In this document: piece after piece, positions 45,726 to 53,889 of the stretch | Position numbering within the stretch: the stretch's first letter is position 1 | Layout: each line of letters begins with the position of its first letter | Source: Planctomycetaceae bacterium | GTDB taxonomy: Bacteria > Planctomycetota > Planctomycetia > Pirellulales > Pirellulaceae | Assembly: GCA_002724245.1 (NCBI GenBank) | Contig: PBOG01000214.1 | Location: forward strand, 1-64,000 | DNA: 64,000 bases | Direction of reading: 5' to 3' | Notes under the pieces: generated by a model | Told to the model about the DNA's origin: nothing | Database searches by the model: none | The model's input: the letters and a program-made list of their open reading frames with translations, nothing else | Translations under genes and position numbers: made by a program

Positions 45726-47006
45726 ATGAACGCGATCCATCGGCAAGACCCTGATTTGTGGGCAGCAATTCAGTCCGAAACTCATCGGCAACAGGATAGT
45801 CTGGAGATGATCGCGAGTGAGAACTATACCAGCCCCGCGGTCATGGAAGCGGCTGGAAGTGTGCTCACCAACAAATATGCCGAAGGGTATCCCGGACGGC
45901 GCTACTACGGTGGTTGCGAACATGTCGATACCGTCGAATTGCTCGCCAGGGAACGCGCTGAAAAGTTGTTCTCCGCGGAATTTTCGAATGTACAGCCGCA
46001 CTCTGGATCACAAGCAAATCAAGCCGTCTACCTGACGGCACTGGAACCTGGAGACCATGTTCTAGGACTCGATCTGGCACATGGGGGTCATTTGACCCAC
46101 GGTATGAAGCTCAACGTAAGCGGTCGCCTTTACCATTTCCACCACTACGGTGTGACTCCGGACACCCATCGCATTGATTTCGACCAGGTTGCGCAGTTAG
46201 CACGTGAACATCGCCCGAAGCTGATTGTGGCTGGCGCCAGCGCCTACCCAAGAGAAATTGAACACGAGAAATTTGCGGAAATCGCGAACGATGTCGGCGC
46301 CAAACTGTTTGTCGATATGGCGCACTACTCCGGACTCGTTGCGGCCGGCCTGCACCACAACCCTGTCGAAGTTGCTGATTTTGTTACAACAACCACACAT
46401 AAAACGCTGCGAGGCCCACGCTCCGGCCTGATTCTCTGCCGAGAAGAATACAGCAAAGGTATTAACCGCAGCGTTTTCCCTGGCCTACAGGGTGGTCCGT
46501 TGATGCATATTGTGGCAGCGAAAGCCATTTGTTTTGCGGAAGCCATGACAGACGATTTCAAGCGTTATGGCCAGTCTGTCATTACCAATGCAAAGCAGCT
46601 CGCAGAAACCCTGACAGCGGGCGGCCTCCGTTTGATCAGTGGTGGAACCGACAATCATTTAATGCTCGTCGATGTGACTCCTTTATCGATTGGGGGCAAA
46701 GTCGCAGAAGAGGCGCTCGACCAATGCGGCATTACTGTCAACAAGAACATGATTCCATTCGATGAGCGCAAGCCGGCCGACCCGTCGGGCATTCGAATTG
46801 GAACACCTGCGCTCACAACTCGGGGCATGGGTTCGAGTGAATTTGAACAAATCGGACGCTGGATTCTGGATGCCCTGAAACATGTCGATGATGAAGCGCG
46901 TCTCTCACAAATCCAACAGGCAATTTCTGAGCTTTGCCAGCATTTTCCAGTTCCTGGATCCCAGCAAGAGTCGGTAGAATTAGCAGCGCCAACGAACAGC
47001 ATCTGA
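45726..47006 (+). CDS. glyA: Serine hydroxymethyltransferase
   Basis: The protein has 426 residues from the ATG at 45726 ([18 protein letters not shown]); the frame extends 12 residues upstream without support. Diagnostic PLP enzyme sequence: [49 protein letters not shown], and [14 protein letters not shown] with the PLP Lys in HKT. It interconverts serine and glycine, moving a one-carbon unit to tetrahydrofolate. Length is normal for bacteria. Gene context is not informative; the response-regulator gene follows after 109 bases. Confidence 0.96.
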   Translation: MNAIHRQDPDLWAAIQSETHRQQDSLEMIASENYTSPAVMEAAGSVLTNKYAEGYPGRRYYGGCEHVDTVELLARERAEKLFSAEFSNVQPHSGSQANQAVYLTALEPGDHVLGLDLAHGGHLTHGMKLNVSGRLYHFHHYGVTPDTHRIDFDQVAQLAREHRPKLIVAGASAYPREIEHEKFAEIANDVGAKLFVDMAHYSGLVAAGLHHNPVEVADFVTTTTHKTLRGPRSGLILCREEYSKGINRSVFPGLQGGPLMHIVAAKAICFAEAMTDDFKRYGQSVITNAKQLAETLTAGGLRLISGGTDNHLMLVDVTPLSIGGKVAEEALDQCGITVNKNMIPFDERKPADPSGIRIGTPALTTRGMGSSEFEQIGRWILDALKHVDDEARLSQIQQAISELCQHFPVPGSQQESVELAAPTNSI

Positions 47007-47115
47007 AGCATTCCAGCCGTGGGATGCGATCACGATGTTTCCAATCGGATTCCCCGTGTTAGCAAGACCGCTTCGCTAAACGGCACGATTCGTCTTCCGC
47101 CATAGACACGCTAAT

Positions 47116-47568
47116 ATGTCAGATCGAATCCTTATCGCAGATGACAACCAGGCAAATCGCGAACTACTGGAAGCCTACTTGTCGGGTATTGATTGCGAAG
47201 TCCGCGTTGCGGCGGATGGGCAAGAGACGCTTGACCTGATTGCTTCGTTCCAGCCGGACTTGATCTTGCTGGACATCATGATGCCCAAGCGAAGTGGATT
47301 TGAGGTGTGCTCTCAGGTCAAAAGCGAGGCACACACAAAACACATCATGATCTTGATGGTGACCGCGCTGAATGAACGCGGCGACATCGAACGCGCCGTC
47401 GATTCTGGGACGGACGACTTTCTTTCCAAGCCAATTGAGCGAATCGAACTACTGCAGCGTGTCAAGAATATGCTGGAACTCAAAGGTGTTCGCGACGAAA
47501 ACGAGCGATTGCGGCAATATATCCAGAGAATGGAAGATACTCCGCCCGACACCGATTCGCCAGCTTAA
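47116..47568 (+). CDS. Single-domain response regulator receiver with coiled-coil tail
   Basis: The protein has 150 residues. The receiver domain (1-120) has the acidic pair D9-D10 (ILIADDNQ), phospho-acceptor D53 (LILLDIMMP), T83 (ILMVTAL) and K105 (FLSKPIE). The tail (about 118-140) is heptad-like (LELKGVRDENERLRQYIQRME), so it may dimerise through a coiled coil. No DNA-binding or enzymatic output domain is present. The PleD/CheY-like pattern suggests a phosphorelay or adaptor. No histidine kinase lies near. Confidence 0.92.
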   Translation: MSDRILIADDNQANRELLEAYLSGIDCEVRVAADGQETLDLIASFQPDLILLDIMMPKRSGFEVCSQVKSEAHTKHIMILMVTALNERGDIERAVDSGTDDFLSKPIERIELLQRVKNMLELKGVRDENERLRQYIQRMEDTPPDTDSPA

Positions 47569-47740
47569 GTGTGGATGCGACAAAATCTTGTTGTCTGGCC
47601 GTGTACAGGCCAAAAACACGGCTCTCTGGTCCTCACTGCCAGCGAAAAAGCAGATCTACTGGCATGCTTGTCTTGCTCCGAGACGTTTCCCTGCGGTATT
47701 CTGGGAACCGTGTTGATAAACGCTGATGGGAGCTGTGGAA

Positions 47741-49609
47741 ATGGAACCGCATTCCAGCCTCAAACGGTCGATACCCGCTACCTGCATCGGCTTGATATTG
47801 CTCGGGGTTCTTTTTGCACAAGCAGAAGCCCCACCCTCCCCTGTTTCCACTGCGGGTGAGGACAAACACCTGGGGGAACTGATTCAACAGTTGGGATCTG
47901 GGCTCTACAGCAACCGCGAAAAAGCACAAATTGAGCTACAAAGGCTGGGCCTTGTCGCATTTGATGCCCTGTTCGAGGCCCGTCACCATGACGATATCGA
48001 AATTGGGATGCGCGCGCGTTTTCTAATCCGCTCAATGCAGGTTTCCTGGTCGGATGAAAACGATACTGCTGCAGTCGTCGAGGTATTACGCAACTACAAC
48101 GAACAAAACGAAGCCAACAGACGGAGCCGCCTGGACCGCTTGTCCCGTCTGGAGAACTATGCGGGTGTACCCGCGCTCTGCCGTCTGGCGCGATTTGAAA
48201 CCAGCTCACAACTTTCCAAGTACGCCGCGTTAGGAATTCTCCGACAACCTCGCCCCCAAACACGTACAAGGCAATCCGCATTAGCAGATCAAATCACACG
48301 TAGCGCAGGCAACAGCCGGCGCACAGCTGCAACGTGGGTGCGCGCCTATGCAGAAACACTCGACGCACCCAACAAATCGCTCCCGACCTGGCAACACCTG
48401 ACTCAGCTTGAACTGCGAGCTGTCGGCGAACAGCCGGAACATGTGAATCGAGAAATCACCCGGGACCTCCTGCGCTGGTATGCGGAACTTCTATTCGAGT
48501 TGAATCTGCCGATGGACTCGCAGGATGTCGTGCGACGCACATTCGACTTGAACGACAACACCAATCGACAGTTAATTGACACCGCCGGATGGCTGCTCAA
48601 TCAGCAATGGCCAGATCTGATTGACGAGCTGTATGAACGGTTTGAAGATCGTTTTTCTAGTAGCGCGGTATTACTGTATCGACTCGCAGAGTCGCAGCGC
48701 ATGCGCAAACAATCCGACCGAGCCAATACAACCGCCCAACTCGCACGTGAACTCGATCCTCAACAGCCGAAAGTACATACGGAAGTCGCCTACGGACTGC
48801 AGGATCGAGGCCTCTTCGATTGGGCCGAACAGGAATATCGTTACTCACTCGAACACGCACATCCCGGATCATTTGAAGATATCAGAGCTCGATATTTTCT
48901 GTCCGAAATGCTCCACGACCACGGTAATGACCAAGCCGCTGCTCAAACGCTACAGGGTGTTATTGACGCTGCAGCTAAAGATGCCACCGTGAATAAACGC
49001 ATGAATGGTTTTTTTCGGCAAGCAGCCGGTTTTCACTCACGCTGCCACTATTTTTATGCGCAGCATCTTCACGCTCTGAAACAATATAAAAAAGAACGCG
49101 AACGATTAGACCAGGCTCTGGCCGCAGATCCTACGGATGCAGATGTCCTCATCGCCCTCTACCGAATCCCAGACAGTAACGCGAGCGAGCGGAAGAGAGT
49201 TCTCACTTTGATTGGCAAAGCAGCCAGTGAGTTCCGACTGGAAATCGAAAAGTATCAACGCGAACTTGACCGGCAGCAGACCCCTGGTCAATTGCGAACG
49301 TTTCTGGAAGGTCGTCTTGCCTCTGCGAATAATTTGTTTGCCTGGCTGGTAAGCAACACAGAAGGCAACCTGGATGAGGCACTTCAATGCTCCCACCGAT
49401 CTCTCGAAATTCGGCCTGAATCGGCAGGTTTCTATGACACGTTGGGACGCTGCTATTTTGCCAAGGGTGATATCCCCAACGCGATCAAGTTCCAGTCGCG
49501 CGCGGCAAAACTCGAGCCACACTCCGGCATGATCCAGAAACAGTTGAAACAATTCATGCAAGCGCAAGTGGAAACCAGGTCACCTGAACTGCCCGACCGG
49601 TCGAACTGA
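47741..49609 (+). CDS. Secreted TPR/HEAT-like repeat protein
   Basis: The protein has 622 residues from the ATG at 47741 (MEPHSSLKRSIPATC); GGGAG lies 9 bases upstream, and the ATG at 47726 is an alternative. A signal segment (IGLILLGVLFAQAEA) opens the chain. Residues about 45-150 have helical repeats with conserved Leu/Ala spacing, of HEAT type (LIQQLGSGLYSNREKAQIEL). The rest has TPR-like helix pairs: AEQEYRYSLEHAHPGSFED, RYFLSEMLHDHGNDQAAAQTL, and AGFYDTLGRCYFAKGDIPNA close to the C-terminus. It probably assembles partners outside the cytoplasm; no enzyme motif. It is separated from the response-regulator gene by 172 bases. Confidence 0.75.
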   Translation: MEPHSSLKRSIPATCIGLILLGVLFAQAEAPPSPVSTAGEDKHLGELIQQLGSGLYSNREKAQIELQRLGLVAFDALFEARHHDDIEIGMRARFLIRSMQVSWSDENDTAAVVEVLRNYNEQNEANRRSRLDRLSRLENYAGVPALCRLARFETSSQLSKYAALGILRQPRPQTRTRQSALADQITRSAGNSRRTAATWVRAYAETLDAPNKSLPTWQHLTQLELRAVGEQPEHVNREITRDLLRWYAELLFELNLPMDSQDVVRRTFDLNDNTNRQLIDTAGWLLNQQWPDLIDELYERFEDRFSSSAVLLYRLAESQRMRKQSDRANTTAQLARELDPQQPKVHTEVAYGLQDRGLFDWAEQEYRYSLEHAHPGSFEDIRARYFLSEMLHDHGNDQAAAQTLQGVIDAAAKDATVNKRMNGFFRQAAGFHSRCHYFYAQHLHALKQYKKERERLDQALAADPTDADVLIALYRIPDSNASERKRVLTLIGKAASEFRLEIEKYQRELDRQQTPGQLRTFLEGRLASANNLFAWLVSNTEGNLDEALQCSHRSLEIRPESAGFYDTLGRCYFAKGDIPNAIKFQSRAAKLEPHSGMIQKQLKQFMQAQVETRSPELPDRSN

Positions 49610-49843
49610 CCGCGGGTCCCCGAGCGGGTGAAACCCGATTCTGCGGATAACGGCCCGTTAACACTGCTGGAAGATTCGATGCGGGAATCTCGCTCAAAGG
49701 CAACGCGCGCAGTACAATAACGCACTGTCGCCGTATCGTGTGGATCCGCTGTCGCCAGCAATTCATCCCCTGCGAAAATCATTTCCCACCGGCGTTGCGC
49801 AACGCAAACGAGAATCATACGCCCCTTCTCACGGTCCTAATGC

Positions 49844-50329
49844 GTGCAGTATCTGCATCACTCTTCGCCGTCGGATAAGTTCATTGAAGGGCTACCGGAA
49901 CCATTTCCGCGAATCCCAGAGAGTTATCACAGAATTTGGTTCATAGGCGCACTACTGATTCTGTTGGGTTCGCTCGTTATGGGCATCCAGGACAACCGTG
50001 AAACGGTTTCTTTGCTGGGAGTCGCTGTACCTGAAACATGCACGTTCAAGAGGGTGGTGGGGTACGGCTGTCCAGGATGTGGGCTGACACGTTCGTTTAT
50101 CTCCCTTTCACATGGCCAGGTGATCGAAGCGCTCTATTTCAACGCCGTGGGATTACCTTTGTATTTGTTAGTCATCGCACAGATTCCGTATCGCCTCGTT
50201 CTGATGCATCGAATTCGCCAGGGGCAATCGACCTGGCAACTGAGCCAGGCTGGAACGTGGGTCGCGTGCTTGTTGTCGATCCTGCTCATTGTGCAGTGGA
50301 TTACCCGGATTTGCTTCGCGTGGAATTGA
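49844..50329 (+). CDS. DUF2752 membrane protein
   Basis: The protein has 161 residues with a GTG start at 49844 (uncertain, no clear ribosome-binding site). The signature GYGCPGCGLTRSFISLSHG identifies the DUF2752 family: a Cys-Pro-Gly-Cys-Gly-Leu-Thr-Arg motif between two helices. Three transmembrane helices are apparent (about 33-48, 97-115 and 137-155). The CPGCG pair could bind a metal or redox cofactor; family function is unknown. It ends three bases before the alpha/beta hydrolase gene, so the two are probably one operon. Confidence 0.87.
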   Translation: MQYLHHSSPSDKFIEGLPEPFPRIPESYHRIWFIGALLILLGSLVMGIQDNRETVSLLGVAVPETCTFKRVVGYGCPGCGLTRSFISLSHGQVIEALYFNAVGLPLYLLVIAQIPYRLVLMHRIRQGQSTWQLSQAGTWVACLLSILLIVQWITRICFAWN

Positions 50330-50332
50330 CCA

Positions 50333-51124
50333 ATGACGAATATCAATGTTGGAGAGCTGTGTTGGAATGTAGTCGACCAGGGTGTGGGTCAACCGCTTTT
50401 GCTGATTCACGGATTTCCACTCGACCATACGATGTGGCAATTCCAGATCGAAGACCTCTCCCGCGATTTTCGTATCATTGCTCCTGATCTACGTGGCTTT
50501 GGATCAAGTGACTTAAGTGATGCCCCGATGTCTATGGCTGACTTTGCAGACGATTTGGAACGGTTGCTGACCGAGCTCGGCATAGACTCTCCGGTCAACA
50601 TATGTGGTCTCTCCATGGGCGGCTATATTGCCTGGGAATTCTGGCACCGTCACCCACAACGTCTAAGTCGCTTGATCCTCTGTGACACGCGCGCGGCTGC
50701 AGACAATACAGAAACACAAAACACCCGACGGGCTACCGCCGAACGCGTGTTGCGAGATGGCACTGACTTCCTTGCCAAAATGATGATTCCGAAACTGTTC
50801 GACCAGGAAACGCTTGCGCAAAACTCCGCACTCGTCGAGGCAACGCGGCAAGTGCTACTTGGTACCAGTCCTGTCGCCATTGCCGCCGCTCTTAACGGCA
50901 TGGCAGAACGTGAAGATGCGACCGACTGGCTGCCTGACATTCGAATCCCCGCATTGCTTCTCTGCGGCGTTTCCGACTCTATCACTCCAGCTGAAGAAAT
51001 GCAGCGAATCGCAGAACAAATGTCCGATTCACAGTATGTAACGATTCCACAAGCAGGCCACATGGCACCGCTAGAAAACCCGCAGGTCTGTAACCGTGCA
51101 TTGCGCGATTTCCTGGGAGCGTGA
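50333..51124 (+). CDS. Alpha/beta hydrolase
   Basis: The protein has 263 residues. The oxyanion motif is LLLIHGFPLDHTMW (HGFP, 26-29), the nucleophile elbow ICGLSMGGYIAW (S94, G-x-S-x-G), the acid near residue 209 (LLCGVSDSITPAEE) and the His near 238 (QAGHMAPLENP). The lid between is alpha-helical. These are the classic catalytic triad positions of alpha/beta hydrolases such as haloperoxidase-like and BioH-type esterases; the substrate cannot be told. It follows DUF2752 by three bases and has no signal peptide, so it acts in the cytoplasm. Confidence 0.92.
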   Translation: MTNINVGELCWNVVDQGVGQPLLLIHGFPLDHTMWQFQIEDLSRDFRIIAPDLRGFGSSDLSDAPMSMADFADDLERLLTELGIDSPVNICGLSMGGYIAWEFWHRHPQRLSRLILCDTRAAADNTETQNTRRATAERVLRDGTDFLAKMMIPKLFDQETLAQNSALVEATRQVLLGTSPVAIAAALNGMAEREDATDWLPDIRIPALLLCGVSDSITPAEEMQRIAEQMSDSQYVTIPQAGHMAPLENPQVCNRALRDFLGA

Positions 51125-51247
51125 GGTCACCCCTGACCGTTAGCAACTGCAGCACGACCAATGCAATGGAATCTGTTCGGTCGGCCGTAGAACCCGCCCT
51201 GCCGAATAATCTGCTGCACCGGAAACCAACCCGGATCACACTCATCG

Positions 51248-52297
51248 TCAGGCAGGAACAACCCGAATTGGAGTCGACTCCGAGGGGGATCCCGCAACCA
51301 CCCCATTGACCAGCGAGGCACTGAAGCTCTGGGATGAGATCTTGATTACGTCACCCGCTTCATACACCCAGTCGCGCGTCCCGTAACTCAATTTGCTCGT
51401 ACCAAAAAAATGGACATGCACATTACCAGGATGGCGGTGCTGGGCAAATTTGAAATGATGGTCTTCGCAATTAGAGAGGGAATGACACATGTGGCGTTCG
51501 CCACTCCACAACTCGCCGCTGTCGTAAATCGTATCACCGTTACGGAGTACCGTGCACTGTAGCGAAAGCTCCTGGAAGTCGCAGTCAAGAATCAACTCCG
51601 GTCCTATCGCACACTGGCGCAGCTTCGATGGCGCAAGGTACAGATAATTCAATTTTTCGGTTGCATGGTCTGACCACTCGTTTCCCAGCGCAAATCCCAA
51701 ACGTCTTGCCTGTCCTGTCGCATCAATGACGTAACATCCTGCCAGCTCTGCTTCTTCTCCGCCATCTCGAGCGTAAGCTGGCAGCGTCAAATCCTGTCGA
51801 TGCGATCTCAACACATGGCCATTCCCCTTGTAGAACCACTCGGGGGCAACGCCCCGCACCTCTCCAGCAGGCTTGCCTTCGGCGATTCCCATGGCAAACA
51901 TCCGTTTCGAATCCGTCATCTCTGCTGATGACGATTCCTCTGCGGTGTGCATCTCATCACGTGATTGCATACTCCCCAAATGTGTTAACCCAGTACCCGA
52001 AACAAGCGTCCAATGAGGATCGGGATGATCCACGGGTAAATGCAAGAACGGAACGTCTTCGTTAGGCCCGCTGTTGAGCATCGACAGATAGTCAAGACGT
52101 TCTATCCCCGGACGCGACATCGCGTCCGCAAATAGTTCACGTAACGCACAGCCTGCTCGCTCGGATTCCTGAAACACGTCAATCACGCGTTGCCAATCGG
52201 AACGCACCGAGGTGATATCACATACTTCGTTTTCCGAATCCACAACCACACCAACTCGGCGACCGGCCCCAGGAATCTCGAACTGCACAACCCGCAT
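51248..52297 (-). CDS. AraD1/GguC-family FAH-fold protein
   Basis: The protein has 349 residues from the ATG at 52297, with AAGGAGC upstream. Its sequence matches the AraD1 (GguC) group, a fumarylacetoacetase-like fold used for 2-keto-3-deoxy sugar-acid dehydration. Conserved elements are WTLVSGTGLTHLGSMQ, APEWFYKGNG, GEEAELAGCYVID, RRLGFALGNEWSDH and NVHVHFFGTSKLSYG, where acidic and His residues form the divalent metal site. The best-known member dehydrates L-2-keto-3-deoxyarabonate in pentose oxidation, so a sugar-acid role is inferred. The preceding DUF1501 and esterase genes on the same strand would fit a carbohydrate theme. A terminator hairpin is in its leader. Confidence 0.83.
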   Translation of the reverse strand: MRVVQFEIPGAGRRVGVVVDSENEVCDITSVRSDWQRVIDVFQESERAGCALRELFADAMSRPGIERLDYLSMLNSGPNEDVPFLHLPVDHPDPHWTLVSGTGLTHLGSMQSRDEMHTAEESSSAEMTDSKRMFAMGIAEGKPAGEVRGVAPEWFYKGNGHVLRSHRQDLTLPAYARDGGEEAELAGCYVIDATGQARRLGFALGNEWSDHATEKLNYLYLAPSKLRQCAIGPELILDCDFQELSLQCTVLRNGDTIYDSGELWSGERHMCHSLSNCEDHHFKFAQHRHPGNVHVHFFGTSKLSYGTRDWVYEAGDVIKISSQSFSASLVNGVVAGSPSESTPIRVVPA

Positions 52298-52309
52298 GTT
52301 TGCTCCTTG

Positions 52310-52343
52310 AAAAAAAGCCTGTCTGCCAAAAGGCGGACAGGCT
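52310..52343 (-). terminator. Rho-independent terminator directly upstream of the AraD1-like gene
   Basis: On the minus strand a twelve-pair stem (AGCCTGTCCGCC and GGCAGACAGGCT, one wobble) with a TTTT loop is followed by seven T. It ends 13 bases before the AraD1-like ATG (52297), and the AAGGAG site starts right after the T-run. It should stop transcripts from the DUF1501 gene (stop at 52384), or act as an attenuator for the next gene. Confidence 0.8.
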
Positions 52344-52383
52344 ATTGAACGTCAATAAAGAGACCAACCAAATATCGCAAAAA

Positions 52384-53730
52384 CTAGATCAACTCAGCCA
52401 TCGGCTCGCGGTGCTCTAGTAAATAACGCGGCCGTCCGGACAAATCCGGTACCGTGGTGGTCATCGTATCGATCCCCAGCTGACGGTAGAGGGTGGCAAA
52501 CACCTCCTGATAATGCACAGGACGATCTTTGGGAACCTCTCCCAAGCGATTCGTCGATCCAATTACTTGTCCCACGCGCAATCCGCCACCAGCGAGTAAA
52601 CCGCAAGACACCTGCGGCCAATGATCGCGACCACCACCCTTGTTGATCCGCGGTGTCCGACCAAACTCTCCCCAAGCGACGACGCTAACATCATCCTGCA
52701 GTCCCCGATCGTGCAAATCCTGGACTAATGCGGTGATACCTTGATCAAAGCGTGCGAGCTGCACAGGCAGTCGTGTGAAATTGGCACCGTGTCGGTCCCA
52801 GCTACCGAATGAAAGTGTCACGCAACGCACTCCGGCTTCGACTAGACGCCGCGCCATGAGAAACTGATCCATACAGTGAGGGCCGGCATCTTCACCAAAA
52901 GCTGGCGCCAATTCACCACGGCCATAACGATCTCTAAGTGCCTTATCCTCACGCTCCAAATCCATCGCTTCTACCAGGCGACTCGAGGTCAGCACATCAA
53001 ACGCGCGTTGGGAAAATGCATCTAAACCATCATACGCCTGGTCTGCCTCGCGTCGAAATGCATCAAAACTCGTCAATAAATTCTGGCGTTCACTCAAGCG
53101 ATCAAGCGTGATCCCTTGCAACTTCATATTGGCCATTCCGGCACCATCTGGCTGAAACGGCGCGTCAGCCTTGCCGAGAAATCCGGGAAACCCTGGGTTG
53201 GAATAGGGGTTATGGCGACTCTTGATGCTGAGGCCGACAAACGGTGGAATCGCGCGATCCACTGGACCAAACTTATTGGAAACCACGGCACCCAACGACG
53301 GACGACCCGATTGACGCTGACCGGTACTGATCGGCCAACCGCTCATGCAAAGATCGGAGGCGTGTTGATCCGGACAACCATGCAAAGAACGAATGATGGC
53401 AACTTTGTCCATCATCTTCGACAGACGCGGCATATGCTCACATATCTGTGTGCCCGCCAGGTTCGTCGAAATAGGTTTGAAAGTTCCACGAATCTCTTTC
53501 GGCGCGTTCATCTTGAGATCGTACATGTCTTGGTGCGAAGGACCACCAGACAAGTAAATCATGATTACCGCTTTGTGGGGCAATTTTGATCCGCGCGCAG
53601 TACCTTGGGACTCTGCCTGGAGTATCTGCGGCAACGACAATCCACCCAGGGCCAAACCACCGATACGGAGAAAATGCCTGCGCGATGCGCCATCGCACAT
53701 GCTGCGACGATTACCCAAGATCTCAAGCAT
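52384..53730 (-). CDS. DUF1501 protein with Tat-like leader (second copy)
   Basis: The protein has 448 residues from the ATG at 53730, with GGGAGG eight bases upstream. The frame runs on to 53817, which I do not use. The leader is GASRRHFLRIGGLALGGLSL, with Arg-Arg near residue 16. The body has VIMIYLSGGPSHQDMYDLKM, CMSGWPISTGQ, VVAWGEFGRTPRI and the terminal PVHYQEVFATLYRQLGI, shared with the copy at 28709; overall identity looks low. Exported and probably hydrolase-like. No DUF1549/DUF1553 partner lies beside it; a secreted esterase is upstream and an AraD1-like gene downstream. Confidence 0.9.
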   Translation of the reverse strand: MLEILGNRRSMCDGASRRHFLRIGGLALGGLSLPQILQAESQGTARGSKLPHKAVIMIYLSGGPSHQDMYDLKMNAPKEIRGTFKPISTNLAGTQICEHMPRLSKMMDKVAIIRSLHGCPDQHASDLCMSGWPISTGQRQSGRPSLGAVVSNKFGPVDRAIPPFVGLSIKSRHNPYSNPGFPGFLGKADAPFQPDGAGMANMKLQGITLDRLSERQNLLTSFDAFRREADQAYDGLDAFSQRAFDVLTSSRLVEAMDLEREDKALRDRYGRGELAPAFGEDAGPHCMDQFLMARRLVEAGVRCVTLSFGSWDRHGANFTRLPVQLARFDQGITALVQDLHDRGLQDDVSVVAWGEFGRTPRINKGGGRDHWPQVSCGLLAGGGLRVGQVIGSTNRLGEVPKDRPVHYQEVFATLYRQLGIDTMTTTVPDLSGRPRYLLEHREPMAELI

Positions 53731-53889
53731 GCCGTTGCCTCCCGGTCCAAACAGTGCGTGGCCTAACAACTGCCCCTGCAGGAGCTTATCGAATCGATAA
53801 GACCCGACGCAATACAAAAGTTTACCACACCAAAACAGAAACCTCCAACTCGTGGAGTGCTGGCATTCTCTCGACTGCTCACCGCTACG

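Noticed and set aside
47569..47859. 96-residue Cys-rich frame after the response regulator
   Set aside because: It begins at a GTG right after the stop codon but runs 119 bases into the TPR gene, has no ribosome-binding site of its own and no family-like sequence.
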